A program made the position numbers and the translations under genes. The notes beneath the pieces are model-generated. The model saw nothing but the letters and a program-made list of their open reading frames with translations. It was not told the DNA's origin and did not search any database. 34,454 bases of DNA from Acidobacteriota bacterium (lineage in GTDB: Bacteria; Acidobacteriota; Vicinamibacteria; Vicinamibacterales; CAVVIG01): positions 1 through 34,454 of the forward strand of contig QHWJ01000355.1 of NCBI GenBank assembly GCA_003222535.1. The letters run 5' to 3'. Positions 1-10,111 of this stretch are shown here, one piece after another; the stretch's first letter is position 1, and each line of letters starts with the position of its first letter.

Positions 1-1137
1 GTGGAACAGGTGTCTCCACCCGAGCTCGAGCAACTCGGCGTTTGCTGCGACACCGGGCTCGGCCGAGGCGAGTGCCTGTTCGGCCGCCGCGAGATAACGG
101 CGATGTACCTGACAGTTTGGGTCGTCGTGCCAGCCTCGGTAGTCCTCGCCGGCGCCCCATGTGCGCGCCAGTTCAAAGAAGGTGCCCGGATCGATGGTCC
201 CGGTCTCGAACGGCTGGGACCGGCGCACCCACTCGCTCAGGAGCACCGGCTCGACCCAACGATTGAGCGAAAGCCACCGCAGGAAGCGCTCGTACTGCGG
301 CGCGTGCCGGGCATCCCAGCATCCAACTCCAGCCGCCCGCTCCAAGTCGTCGCCGTAAATCGCGATCGAACGATCCCCGCCCGCCGACCTGAGAGCCCTC
401 AGCATGTTGGACAGCGCATGCTCCTTAGCGGATGCAGCCGGCGGAATCAGGTAGCGCAGGCGAAGAGAGATGGGCAGGATCGTCAAGTCTGGTACGCCGG
501 CGATGTTCCAGGCGGACAGAGCCCGCGCGTCAAATGGCCGGTCTCGATCGAAGGCCTCTCGACTGCTGCCCGAGTAGTCTGCGCCGACGCGATAGACCAG
601 CCGATCGTCCAGGAGCACTTGCCGGTATCCGCCGTTCAGGAGGCGCGGGTTCGTCAGGATCGGCGCGAGTTTCTCCGTGTGCCAAACGCGCTCGGGGACC
701 CAGAAGGTCTTCACTCGACGCAGGTCGCAGCCCAAATGCCGGCGATACAGCCACAAAGCCTCGTTGATCTGGCGCCGGTTGTACTCGTCGGAGAAGAACG
801 GCATGACGTTCTGACTGAGCGTGCTTCCGATGATCTCGATGAGCCCGGAACGGAGAAGCTGGTTGATGAGCGATAGGCTTTCCGGATAGTGCCAGGCCAG
901 CGTTTCAATCAGGGTCCCGCTCAAGTGGAGGTTCAACGGCACGCCGTAGGCGACGTGCATCTGGAGCAGTGGCAAAAGGCCCCGCTTCCGCGCGCTGAAC
1001 TCAGACGGTCCTTTGACGCCGAGAATTTCGCCCAGGCCTTCGCGATCTGCGTACCCCTCCGTGATCAAGTATTGGTTCGCATGGTGGACCAGAGCGAACG
1101 TCACTCGTCCCGACTCGGCGCCGAAGCCTGTTCTCAC
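1..1137 (-). CDS. GH57 family glycoside hydrolase (C-terminus cut by window edge)
   Basis: The minus frame is open from the left edge to a GTG at 1137 and gives 379 residues without a stop. The N-terminus reads VTFALVHHANQYLITEGY, followed by LNLHLSGTLIETLAWHYP, GSTLSQNVMPFFSDEYN, TFWVPERVW and IYGDDLE. These match the ordered conserved blocks of GH57 enzymes (amylopullulanase, 4-alpha-glucanotransferase and branching-type enzymes), with the Glu of WVPERVW as likely nucleophile and the Asp pair of YGDDLE as likely acid/base region. No signal peptide is visible, so a cytoplasmic role in alpha-glucan turnover is likely; exact specificity cannot be told. The GTG overlaps the TGA of the small upstream ORF (GTGA), suggesting translational coupling. 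A second GTG at 1104, just before TFALVHH, is an equally good start. The family is clear from the motifs; the substrate is inference. Confidence 0.85.
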   Translation of the reverse strand, partial: MRTGFGAESGRVTFALVHHANQYLITEGYADREGLGEILGVKGPSEFSARKRGLLPLLQMHVAYGVPLNLHLSGTLIETLAWHYPESLSLINQLLRSGLIEIIGSTLSQNVMPFFSDEYNRRQINEALWLYRRHLGCDLRRVKTFWVPERVWHTEKLAPILTNPRLLNGGYRQVLLDDRLVYRVGADYSGSSREAFDRDRPFDARALSAWNIAGVPDLTILPISLRLRYLIPPAASAKEHALSNMLRALRSAGGDRSIAIYGDDLERAAGVGCWDARHAPQYERFLRWLSLNRWVEPVLLSEWVRRSQPFETGTIDPGTFFELARTWGAGEDYRGWHDDPNCQVHRRYLAAAEQALASAEPGVAANAELLELGWRHLFH

Positions 1138-1325
1138 AGCGCACCAGCCGCGAGCGACGGAGGCGTCGCGTGCAGCGCCTCGTCGCGACGGACGTACCCA
1201 CGACCAACGAGGTGATCGGTGATCACGTACTGGTTGGCGTGGTGCACCAGCGTGAAGCACACCTGACCAGCTCGCATGGAATCGTGCGGGCTACGAGGCG
1301 TGCTGGTGCGCCGCCGTTGTGTCAT
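1134..1325 (-). CDS. Small ORF with a truncated GH57-like N-terminal motif
   Basis: This 63-residue frame starts at ATG 1325; an internal ATG before RAGQVCFTLVHH is a plausible alternative. It contains VCFTLVHHANQYVITD, nearly the same as the opening VTFALVHHANQYLITE of the GH57 enzyme directly downstream, but then diverges to GRGYVRRDEALHATPPS and stops at 1134. Codons differ mostly at third positions between the two copies, so the similarity is old and was kept at protein level rather than being a recent DNA duplication. It overlaps the next gene by four bases (GTGA). Either it is the stump of a tandemly duplicated GH57 gene whose body was lost, or a small coupled leader ORF. No function can be assigned. 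Confidence 0.5.
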   Translation of the reverse strand: MTQRRRTSTPRSPHDSMRAGQVCFTLVHHANQYVITDHLVGRGYVRRDEALHATPPSLAAGAL

Positions 1326-1356
1326 GCGCTGCGCTTTCGTCAGAGTCTCAACTCCT

Positions 1357-1788
1357 CTAGAAAACCCGGTGCCTCGTGAACGCGACAGCCACGCCGTGCT
1401 CGCCGCCCGTTCTCGATTCAACCCGCAGCACCACGCCCCGCGTTGCGACGCGGGCCGCCGGTTTCTCCTCCCAGCGTTCGGACACCCGAATACCGACTGT
1501 GAGCTGTGCACCAGGCTCGACCAGCCGCGGGAGCCGCAGATACAGACCGCTCCTGGACACGTTGTCGAGCACCGTGTCGATGTCCAACCGCTCGCCGACC
1601 GCATCGACGCCCCTCACGGTCACCGGGAACCGCAGTTGGACACGAACTCCCGCCCGGCGTTCGCGAAAATCGGTCAAGCCCGGAACCTCACGTGTCGCAG
1701 GCGCGATGGGCGGCGAGTCGGGACAGTAAGTCGAGCGGCGGCGCCTGCACATCGGCGGCGGCGCCAATTTCGAGGCGGCTGTTGCCAC
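1357..1788 (-). CDS. PilZ domain protein
   Basis: The predicted protein has 143 residues from a GTG start. After a low-complexity N-terminal 40 residues rich in Pro and Arg comes a PilZ domain: the RxxxR motif (RRAGVR, residues 44-49) and DNVSRSGLYL (75-84), which carries the NxSxxG half of the cyclic-di-GMP binding signature, followed by the usual beta-barrel strands ending at VAVAFTRHRVF. PilZ domains bind c-di-GMP and alter motility, adhesion or enzyme partners. Both binding motifs are present, so ligand binding is plausible. It lies 56 bp downstream of the response regulator on the same strand and may be co-transcribed with the two-component pair. No strong ribosome binding site precedes the GTG, so the start is uncertain; a Met at residue 13 is an alternative. 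Confidence 0.8.
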   Translation of the reverse strand: MATAASKLAPPPMCRRRRSTYCPDSPPIAPATREVPGLTDFRERRAGVRVQLRFPVTVRGVDAVGERLDIDTVLDNVSRSGLYLRLPRLVEPGAQLTVGIRVSERWEEKPAARVATRGVVLRVESRTGGEHGVAVAFTRHRVF

Positions 1789-1807
1789 TAATTTCTGCAG
1801 GGGACGA

Positions 1808-1825
1808 ATAGGCGGGTACGCCTAT
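1808..1825. other. Short perfect hairpin between response regulator and PilZ gene
   Basis: ATAGGCG, four bases GGTA, then CGCCTAT form a perfect 7-bp stem in the 56-bp gap between the response regulator stop and the PilZ start. There is no U-rich tail, so it is not a canonical intrinsic terminator. It could attenuate or stabilise the transcript. Confidence 0.4.
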
Positions 1826-1844
1826 GGAGACCTGGATTGTCGTC

Positions 1845-2528
1845 CTATGCGGGTGGCTTCGCGAGGCGATGGCGATACGTGTAGAGGATCAACTCGAGAC
1901 GATCCGGGATGTCAAGCTTCGCGTAGATCGCGCCGATATGGTGGCGGACGGTGTGTTCGCTGATGAAGAGGCGCTCGCCAATCTCGTGGTTCTTGAGTCC
2001 CTGACTCACCAGGTCCAACACTTCGCGCTCCCGATGGGTGAGCGTCGCGATCTTCGCCTCCTCGGAATCCGCTTCCTGGGGCAGCTTCTTCGTCCGCATG
2101 TCCTCGAGCACACGACCCATGACCGCGCGATCGAGCCACGCCTCGCCGGCCTGGACCTTCTCGATGGCCTTGATGAGCACGTCGGCGGCCTGATCCTTGA
2201 GCAGCACGCCCAGCGCGCCGCGGCGCACGGCGTCCCTGTGGGCCGCGGGGTCACGAACCCCGGTGAGGACGAGTACGCGTGCCGGCCTGGCGACCGCCAG
2301 CAGATCGGGGAGAACATCAAGGCCGTTCTGGCCCGCCATATCCAGGTCCAGCAGGATGATATCGGGCTGCTCACGCGCGGCCAACCCGACCGCCGCATTC
2401 AGGTCGCCGGCCTCGCCGACGACGTGCAGGTGGGGCTCCTGCTCGATGAGCATGCGGAGCCCGGCCCGGACCATGGCGTGGTCGTCGACGATCATGATCC
2501 GGAGCGACGTGCCAACTGCATCAGTCAT
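1845..2528 (-). CDS. NarL/FixJ-family response regulator (REC-LuxR HTH)
   Basis: From ATG 2528 the product is 227 residues. The receiver domain opens with LRIMIVDDHAMVRAGL (acidic pair at 15-16), has the phosphoacceptor Asp in IILLDLDM (about residue 61) and the conserved Lys in LLKDQAAD. A LuxR-type helix-turn-helix follows a linker: LTHREREVLDLVSQGLKN and then ISEHTVRHHIGAIYAKL. It is the cognate partner of the histidine kinase that ends 67 bp upstream. Phosphorylation would drive dimerisation and DNA binding. An upstream in-frame GTG at 2567 would add 13 residues with no domain content, so the ATG was preferred. Targets are unknown; the adjacent PilZ and GH57 genes are candidates only by proximity. 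Confidence 0.92.
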   Translation of the reverse strand: MTDAVGTSLRIMIVDDHAMVRAGLRMLIEQEPHLHVVGEAGDLNAAVGLAAREQPDIILLDLDMAGQNGLDVLPDLLAVARPARVLVLTGVRDPAAHRDAVRRGALGVLLKDQAADVLIKAIEKVQAGEAWLDRAVMGRVLEDMRTKKLPQEADSEEAKIATLTHREREVLDLVSQGLKNHEIGERLFISEHTVRHHIGAIYAKLDIPDRLELILYTYRHRLAKPPA

Positions 2529-2595
2529 TCGACGAGTCGGTGCGGTGGCACTTCCATGCCGCAACACTCGCGGCGTGACGTTACTGGGCGCGGCC

Positions 2596-4377
2596 TCAGA
2601 GCGGGATCCTCACCTCCACGATAGTTCGGCCGTCGCGGCGCCGATCAACGCTAACATGGCCGCCGAGCGCCGAGGCACGCTCGTGGATGGACCGGGGCGT
2701 GAACGAGGTTGGCCTGCCTTCTGAGGGCTCCTGGTTCTCGACCCGCAGCGTGACGTGATCCTTGTCTGCCAGCAAGCGGATCGCTGCATGTGTGGCGGCC
2801 GTGTGCCGCCGCACGTTGCTGAGCGCCTCTACGGCGACCTGAAACAGTTCGGCGCCGAGTCGGTCGCCGAATCGAATGGCTTCTTCGCAGGAAACCTCGA
2901 CCGTGATGCCTGTGTCCTCCGCAAATCGGGCGGCATAGCGTCGTAAGTCGGGGAGCAGGCCGTCCCCGCCCAGGTCGGTCTCCGCTTTCATCTCGCCGAC
3001 GCCCGCACGCAGATCGTTGATCGCCACGCTGGTCAGGTTGAGCAGCCGGCTGACGTGGTCCTGCGCCGTGAACGAGTCGCACGACCTGAGCGCGCGCTGC
3101 ACGGCGACCAGCCCGAGCTGAATACCGATGTACGGCTGGATGACGCTGTCGTGAATGCCGCGCGCAAGGCGCAGCCGTTCACGATGGGCGGCGCTGGAGG
3201 CGAGCTGATCGAGCAGGCGAATGTTCTCGATGACCAGCATGCTGTTCCCGATCACTTGAGCCACGAACCGGGCGTCGGATGTGCGAAGCGCCTGTCCAGC
3301 GGTGAGGTGGAGCCGGCCATGCCAGTGCTGCCCAGAATAGACGGGCACGCTGAGCCACGACCGCCCTCCGAATCGCGTCAGCAACGATTCGATCGCAGCT
3401 CTATGGGACGACATCTGGTAGTCGGACGAACGACCATTCTTCCGCAACTCTTCGGACCACAAGCGTGCGGGCACCGGCCACCACCGAAACGGCGGCCGCA
3501 CATAGACGGCGACAGCGTTCTGAGGCACCGAGAGCAGCGCCTCCTCGAGCTCTGCGGGGAGGACCTCTTCGTGAAGTGCGCCGGTTGAACGGTCGCGGTC
3601 GCACCGACGCACCCGCCATCCACCTTCCTCGGTGCTCTTCGCCACCAACAGGCAGACATCCGCATCGTAGAATCCCCGCAGCCGCTCGAGAAGCGTACTG
3701 ATGGTGCGGTCGACGCCAAATCTAGGGTTCGACAGAGCCCCGGCGTCATGCAGCAAGGCTAGGCGGCGGTGAAGAGTGAAGTGGTGGCCACTCCATCGAG
3801 CGGCCACGACTCCGAGACCCAGAATATAGCTCAAGTGAAGAAAGGCGTGGGACCCTTCGAAGTCAGGCGTCCCCACGCGGCCCATCATGGCGACGGAGAA
3901 CAATCCAGCCGTGATCAGCGTCAGCCCCAGCCCGGCGCCCACACCCCAGCCCAACGATGCGGTTATCGCGGCGAAGAGAAAGAGGAGAATCGCAAGGTAC
4001 GCGATGGCGTCGTCTGTTCCGCCGGTGATTGCGATGAGCAGGACGAAAGTGGCGGCATCCACGCGATAGTTCAGGGCGTGCGTGGCCGCCATGCTGCTGC
4101 GGCGCAGAACCAAGGCGTACGCCACGCTCGCGTAGGCGACGTACGCCCCAATGATCGCCACGATGACCGGGTCGGGCTGAATGTCCTCCCGCGGTTCGAC
4201 CGCTGCCACCAGCAGCGTCATCAGGCCCAAAACGAGTCTGACGAGGGCCGTTAGATTGCCGTCGAGTGTGTCGGTCGAGGGTGGCGTCGTGTGCCGGTTG
4301 CGGATCGCGCGGGCGAGCCTTCGCCACGCCCCTCGACCCGCGTGAGGAGACTGCAGCCAGAACCGTACACTCTCCAA
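2596..4377 (-). CDS. Membrane sensor histidine kinase, HisKA_3 (NarX/DesK-like)
   Basis: The protein has 593 residues from a TTG start. Residues 41-195 hold about six hydrophobic segments (for example VRLVLGLMTLLVAAV, VIVAIIGAYVAYASVAYALV and YLAILLFLFAAITASLGW), so the sensor is membrane-embedded rather than periplasmic. A GAF-like region follows at about 215-390. The HisKA_3 box is ERLRLARGIHDSVIQPYIG with His409, the N box is QVAVEALSNVRRHT with Asn521, and the late glycine region reads FTPRSIHERASALGGHVSV. The first G box is unusual: where most kinases have DxGxG this one has VENQEPSEG. Similar replacements occur in some HisKA_3 kinases, so this need not mean loss of activity. It probably phosphorylates the response regulator encoded immediately downstream. 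The signal is unknown. Confidence 0.9.
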   Translation of the reverse strand: MESVRFWLQSPHAGRGAWRRLARAIRNRHTTPPSTDTLDGNLTALVRLVLGLMTLLVAAVEPREDIQPDPVIVAIIGAYVAYASVAYALVLRRSSMAATHALNYRVDAATFVLLIAITGGTDDAIAYLAILLFLFAAITASLGWGVGAGLGLTLITAGLFSVAMMGRVGTPDFEGSHAFLHLSYILGLGVVAARWSGHHFTLHRRLALLHDAGALSNPRFGVDRTISTLLERLRGFYDADVCLLVAKSTEEGGWRVRRCDRDRSTGALHEEVLPAELEEALLSVPQNAVAVYVRPPFRWWPVPARLWSEELRKNGRSSDYQMSSHRAAIESLLTRFGGRSWLSVPVYSGQHWHGRLHLTAGQALRTSDARFVAQVIGNSMLVIENIRLLDQLASSAAHRERLRLARGIHDSVIQPYIGIQLGLVAVQRALRSCDSFTAQDHVSRLLNLTSVAINDLRAGVGEMKAETDLGGDGLLPDLRRYAARFAEDTGITVEVSCEEAIRFGDRLGAELFQVAVEALSNVRRHTAATHAAIRLLADKDHVTLRVENQEPSEGRPTSFTPRSIHERASALGGHVSVDRRRDGRTIVEVRIPL

Positions 4378-4645
4378 TACAGCCCTCGTACTGAGCCCGC
4401 CGCGAAACCGAACAGAATCCGCCTCGGCAGCAGTGAACTGGTACGCCGGATGAACCGATTGATGTTTACCGGGCTAACGCATAATAGGATCCAAATGGTC
4501 GTAGGCCCCGAGCGAAGTCGTATTCTGTAGCTCAGCCGTTCGGGAATTACAAGGACAAAATTTACACGGCGGTCGTTCCGTTGACACGCGCCGTCAAGGC
4601 GCGGGCAGAACCTTGGACGCATGATCAGTCGTGTCGGGCTGACGC

Positions 4646-5461
4646 TCAGTTTCGCGTGCCCTGCCGTAACGCGAGCGCCGCCTCGACGGCCGGCGGCACG
4701 ATGGCCGTCACATCGCCGTGCAGACGCAGCGTCACACACGCGTGACCGTCGTGGTCGGTCGCGCCGTCGTTGATGATGATGTAGGGGGTGCCGCGCTCGG
4801 CGGCCATGAGCGGAAAGGAGGCCGCGGGCGACACCGACAGAGTCGATCCCAGCGCGAGAACGAGATCGGCGTGGGTCGCCGCGTCAGCGGCACGCTCCAG
4901 GTCCGTCGCGCACAGTGACTGGCCGAAGCTGATGGTGGCCGGCTTGAGAGGTCCCCCGCAGCTGCAGCGGGGCGGAGACATCGTCGCTTTGAACGCTTCG
5001 AAGTGCGGGCCCGGCTCGCTCGTGGCCGCGCACCGCACGCATTTGACAAGGCGATCCGTCCCGTGCAGCTCGACCAGCACACCGAGTGACGTGCCGGCGC
5101 GACGATGCAGTCCATCGACGTTCTGCGTCACGACCGAGTTGATCTTCCCGGCGCCTTCGAGCGCCACGATAGCGTGATGCACGGGGTTCGGAAGCGCGTG
5201 GGAATAGATCTCCCAGCTCTCCAGCTTGTAATTCCAGTAGTCGACCCGTGCCGCCTCCGATGTCAGGAACTCGTCGTAGTACACCGGCCGGCGGCGCGTC
5301 CATACGCCGTGTGGACCGCGAAAGTCGGGAATGCCGCTGGCGGTCGACACGCCGGCTCCCGTGAAGACCATGATCCGCCGGGCGGCCTTCAGCTCAGCGA
5401 CCAGACGCGAGTCATCTGTGTTGTTGCGCGTGGTGCCCATCGCTCTTCGACCAGCCGTCAT
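4646..5461 (-). CDS. cobB: NAD-dependent protein deacylase, Sir2 family
   Basis: This 271-residue sirtuin starts at ATG 5461. NAD-binding and catalytic motifs are intact: FTGAGVSTASGIPDFRG (33-49), TQNVDGLH (112-119) and catalytic His133 in ELHG. The structural zinc site is CVRC (141-144) plus CSC (166-168), and GSTLSVSPA closes the Rossmann fold. Sirtuins remove acetyl or longer acyl groups from protein lysines, using NAD+ and releasing nicotinamide and O-acyl-ADP-ribose. The YxxR pair that marks desuccinylase-type class III sirtuins is not evident; the region reads SEAARVDYWNYKLESW. Substrate range is therefore left open. It is a stand-alone gene with spacers of 268 bp on its 3-prime side and about 450 bp on its 5-prime side. 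The symbol is a family name, not proof of orthology. Confidence 0.9.
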   Translation of the reverse strand: MTAGRRAMGTTRNNTDDSRLVAELKAARRIMVFTGAGVSTASGIPDFRGPHGVWTRRRPVYYDEFLTSEAARVDYWNYKLESWEIYSHALPNPVHHAIVALEGAGKINSVVTQNVDGLHRRAGTSLGVLVELHGTDRLVKCVRCAATSEPGPHFEAFKATMSPPRCSCGGPLKPATISFGQSLCATDLERAADAATHADLVLALGSTLSVSPAASFPLMAAERGTPYIIINDGATDHDGHACVTLRLHGDVTAIVPPAVEAALALRQGTRN

Positions 5462-5908
5462 GCCTCAACCTGAAAAACTTGCTTCGTTTCGTCAGAAGGC
5501 GGCCTTAGAAAATGTCTGGTGCGTTCCGAAAATCAGGACGAGCGAGTGTACTAAACCGTCAGCGCCCTACCCATTGCTGAGACGACGGCCGATAAGCAGT
5601 AGGGAGCGCTCAGGACCAGAGGCGTTCGCTGAAAGCACCGGCAAACACGCGCGCTGTAGCGCGAACGCTTCGATCCAGGGTTCCAACCGCGCGTCTTCGC
5701 GCGACTTTCGCCTTTGCACTTCCGGCTAGGGCCCGACTCGATCCGTGTGCTAGAGTTCCGCGGTTCGGGCGCTGCGGCTGTTCGCGTCCATCTCCTTACG
5801 AGCAATCGGGTAGTGGTCAGGGCGGCCCTGAAGACCGTCCTAACGGGTTGAAACCGGCTGAGCCATTCGATGGCCGCTTCCACGCTGCGGCCGGTGTTCA
5901 GGGAGGCT
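5462..5908. other. Intergenic region without a credible gene
   Basis: This spacer separates the divergently transcribed sirtuin and M23 peptidase genes and must hold both promoters. No reading frame in it looks like a protein. It contains one half of a dispersed repeat at 5533-5562, a 6-bp GC hairpin with a TCTT loop at 5688-5703 (CGCGCG TCTT CGCGCG) and CGCGCT-GT-AGCGCG near 5648. I saw no tRNA-like cloverleaf and no confident -35/-10 pair. Confidence 0.6.
5533..5562 (+). repeat. 30-bp dispersed repeat, copy 1
   Basis: TCAGGACGAGCGAGTGT followed by ACTAAACCGTCAG matches 28 of 30 bases with 10032-10061 downstream of secA. Only the right half of the longer secA-linked element is present here, without its hairpin-forming left arm. 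Confidence 0.75.
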
Positions 5909-6829
5909 ATGAGCGCACGTCGTTACACAGTGGTGATAGCGGACCGTTCGAGCGGCGTGATGCGCCGCGCGACGGTGAGCCTGTCGGCGACGGCCGTCGC
6001 CGTGACCGCCGTCCTGGCGTTGCCGATCCTCATGGGGCTCGGCGCAAAATGGAGCGCGCGAACGGAGATCGATCAGCTGCGCGGCGCCAACTCGCTGCTC
6101 CAGGTCGAAAACGGCAGCTATCGCCTCGCGACCGGCGAGCTGACTTCGCAGATTCAATCGCTCGAAAGTGTCATCAACGATCTTGGCGCCCGCGCGTCGC
6201 TCGATCCGGCGCAGGCGCGCGCGATGCAGAAGCTGCCCGCCGTCGTGAAGACGCGGTCCGCCGGCGGCACCGCCAAACCGACGAACCAGGCGATTTCCGA
6301 GATCGCGACGGCCGCGCTCTCATCGCCGGAAGATACGTTCGGCGTGCTTCGCGATCTGCTGCATGGGCTCGAAAGCCGCCTGCGTTACGTGCGGCGCGAC
6401 GTCGAGCGCCGCGAAGCGCTCGCGAGCGCGACGCCGTCGATCTGGCCGGCCCACGGCTGGTTGACCGGCACGTTCGGCGGCCGCAGCGATCCGTTCACCG
6501 GCGAGCCGGGTTTCCACCAGGGAATCGACATCTCGACCGAGAAAGGTCAGCCGGTGTTTGCGACGGCCGACGGCGTCATCGAGTCGGCGTCGTATACCGG
6601 CGACTACGGCAATCTGATCGTCATCAAGCACGGGTTCGGCCTGGCGACGCGGTACGGACACCTGAGCGCGCTTGCGGTGAAGCCCGGCAGCTCGGTGAAG
6701 CGCGGCGACGTCGTCGGCTACGTGGGATCCACCGGCCGCTCCACCGGCGTGCACCTTCATTACGAGATTCTCGCCAACGGGCAGCTGATCAATCCGCTGC
6801 AACTCCTGACTCAACCCGCCAGGCGCTGA
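5909..6829 (+). CDS. M23 family metallopeptidase (LytM/DipM-like)
   Basis: ATG 5909 is preceded by a good ribosome binding site (GGGAGG, two bases before the codon). An upstream in-frame ATG at 5870 lacks one. The 306-residue product has a short cytoplasmic N-terminus, one membrane segment at about 26-44 (SATAVAVTAVLALPILMGL), a coiled-coil-like stretch at about 50-95, and a C-terminal M23 domain. Zinc ligands are visible as HQGID (His203, Asp207) and HLHYE (His284, with His282), with RYGHLS between. Such proteins cleave, or when degenerate regulate cleavage of, peptidoglycan cross-links in the periplasm. All ligands are present, so activity is likely. It stands just upstream of secA, separated by a repeat cluster. 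Confidence 0.9.
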   Translation: MSARRYTVVIADRSSGVMRRATVSLSATAVAVTAVLALPILMGLGAKWSARTEIDQLRGANSLLQVENGSYRLATGELTSQIQSLESVINDLGARASLDPAQARAMQKLPAVVKTRSAGGTAKPTNQAISEIATAALSSPEDTFGVLRDLLHGLESRLRYVRRDVERREALASATPSIWPAHGWLTGTFGGRSDPFTGEPGFHQGIDISTEKGQPVFATADGVIESASYTGDYGNLIVIKHGFGLATRYGHLSALAVKPGSSVKRGDVVGYVGSTGRSTGVHLHYEILANGQLINPLQLLTQPARR

Positions 6830-6933
6830 CGCTCGGCTGACGCCTTTCTCGCTCGGCTGAAACTTCGCCCTGCGACCGAGCGCGAACCCCTCTAACCGAG
6901 CGTAAACGTAGCGCGGAGGCTTTAGCCGAGCGT
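6830..6933. repeat. Cluster of CGCTCGGCTGA / CCGAGCG dispersed repeats
   Basis: The spacer between the M23 gene and secA holds CTCGGCTGA twice in direct orientation (about 6831 and 6854) and CCGAGCG three times in inverse orientation. It ends in a near full-length element at 6908-6933 (GTAGCGCGGAGGCTTTAGCC then GAGCGT). The same element recurs at 11927-11951, 17492-17515 and 33209-33233. The opposite orientations allow pairing within the transcript. Confidence 0.7.
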
Positions 6934-6941
6934 GGGTCTGC

Positions 6942-6947
6942 TACAAT
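6942..6947 (+). promoter_or_regulatory. Candidate -10 box for secA
   Basis: TACAAT matches five of six bases of the sigma-70 -10 consensus and lies 35 bp before the secA ATG. No good -35 is visible at 16-18 bp, where the dispersed repeat sits. Low confidence. Confidence 0.3.
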
Positions 6948-6982
6948 CGGAGGATACCCACTCCGGATCAACCAAGCCGTAG

Positions 6983-9952
<2,970 letters not shown>

Positions 9953-9983
9953 GCTGGTGCGTGCGAGGTATGTACATCCGCTG

Positions 9984-10061
9984 GTGGTGAGCTTGTCGAA
10001 CCACGAGCAGAGCGCTCGTCCTTCGACGGGCTCAGGACGAGCGAGTGTCCTCAACCGTCAG
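9984..10061 (+). repeat. Dispersed repeat with strong hairpin after secA
   Basis: Two nested inverted repeats follow secA: GTGGT..ACCAC (9984-10004) around GAGCTTGTCGA, and a perfect 10-bp stem CGCTCGTCCT / AGGACGAGCG (10013-10043) around an 11-base loop. The right part (10032-10061) is repeated at 5533-5562 with two mismatches. There is no U tract, but the hairpin could act as a 3-prime end or stabiliser for the secA transcript. The arrangement resembles REP-type elements. Confidence 0.7.
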
Positions 10062-10111
10062 AGACGTACTAGCTCCCGAGACACAGAGTCGAGGGTCCAG
10101 AGTCCAGCGTT

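Noticed and set aside
1-876. Plus-strand frame of 291 codons at the left edge
   Set aside because: The minus strand encodes clear GH57 motifs through the entire stretch.
4580-4585. TTGACA-like hexamer in the HK/sirtuin spacer as a promoter
   Set aside because: It faces the plus strand, where no gene starts, and no -10 partner is present.
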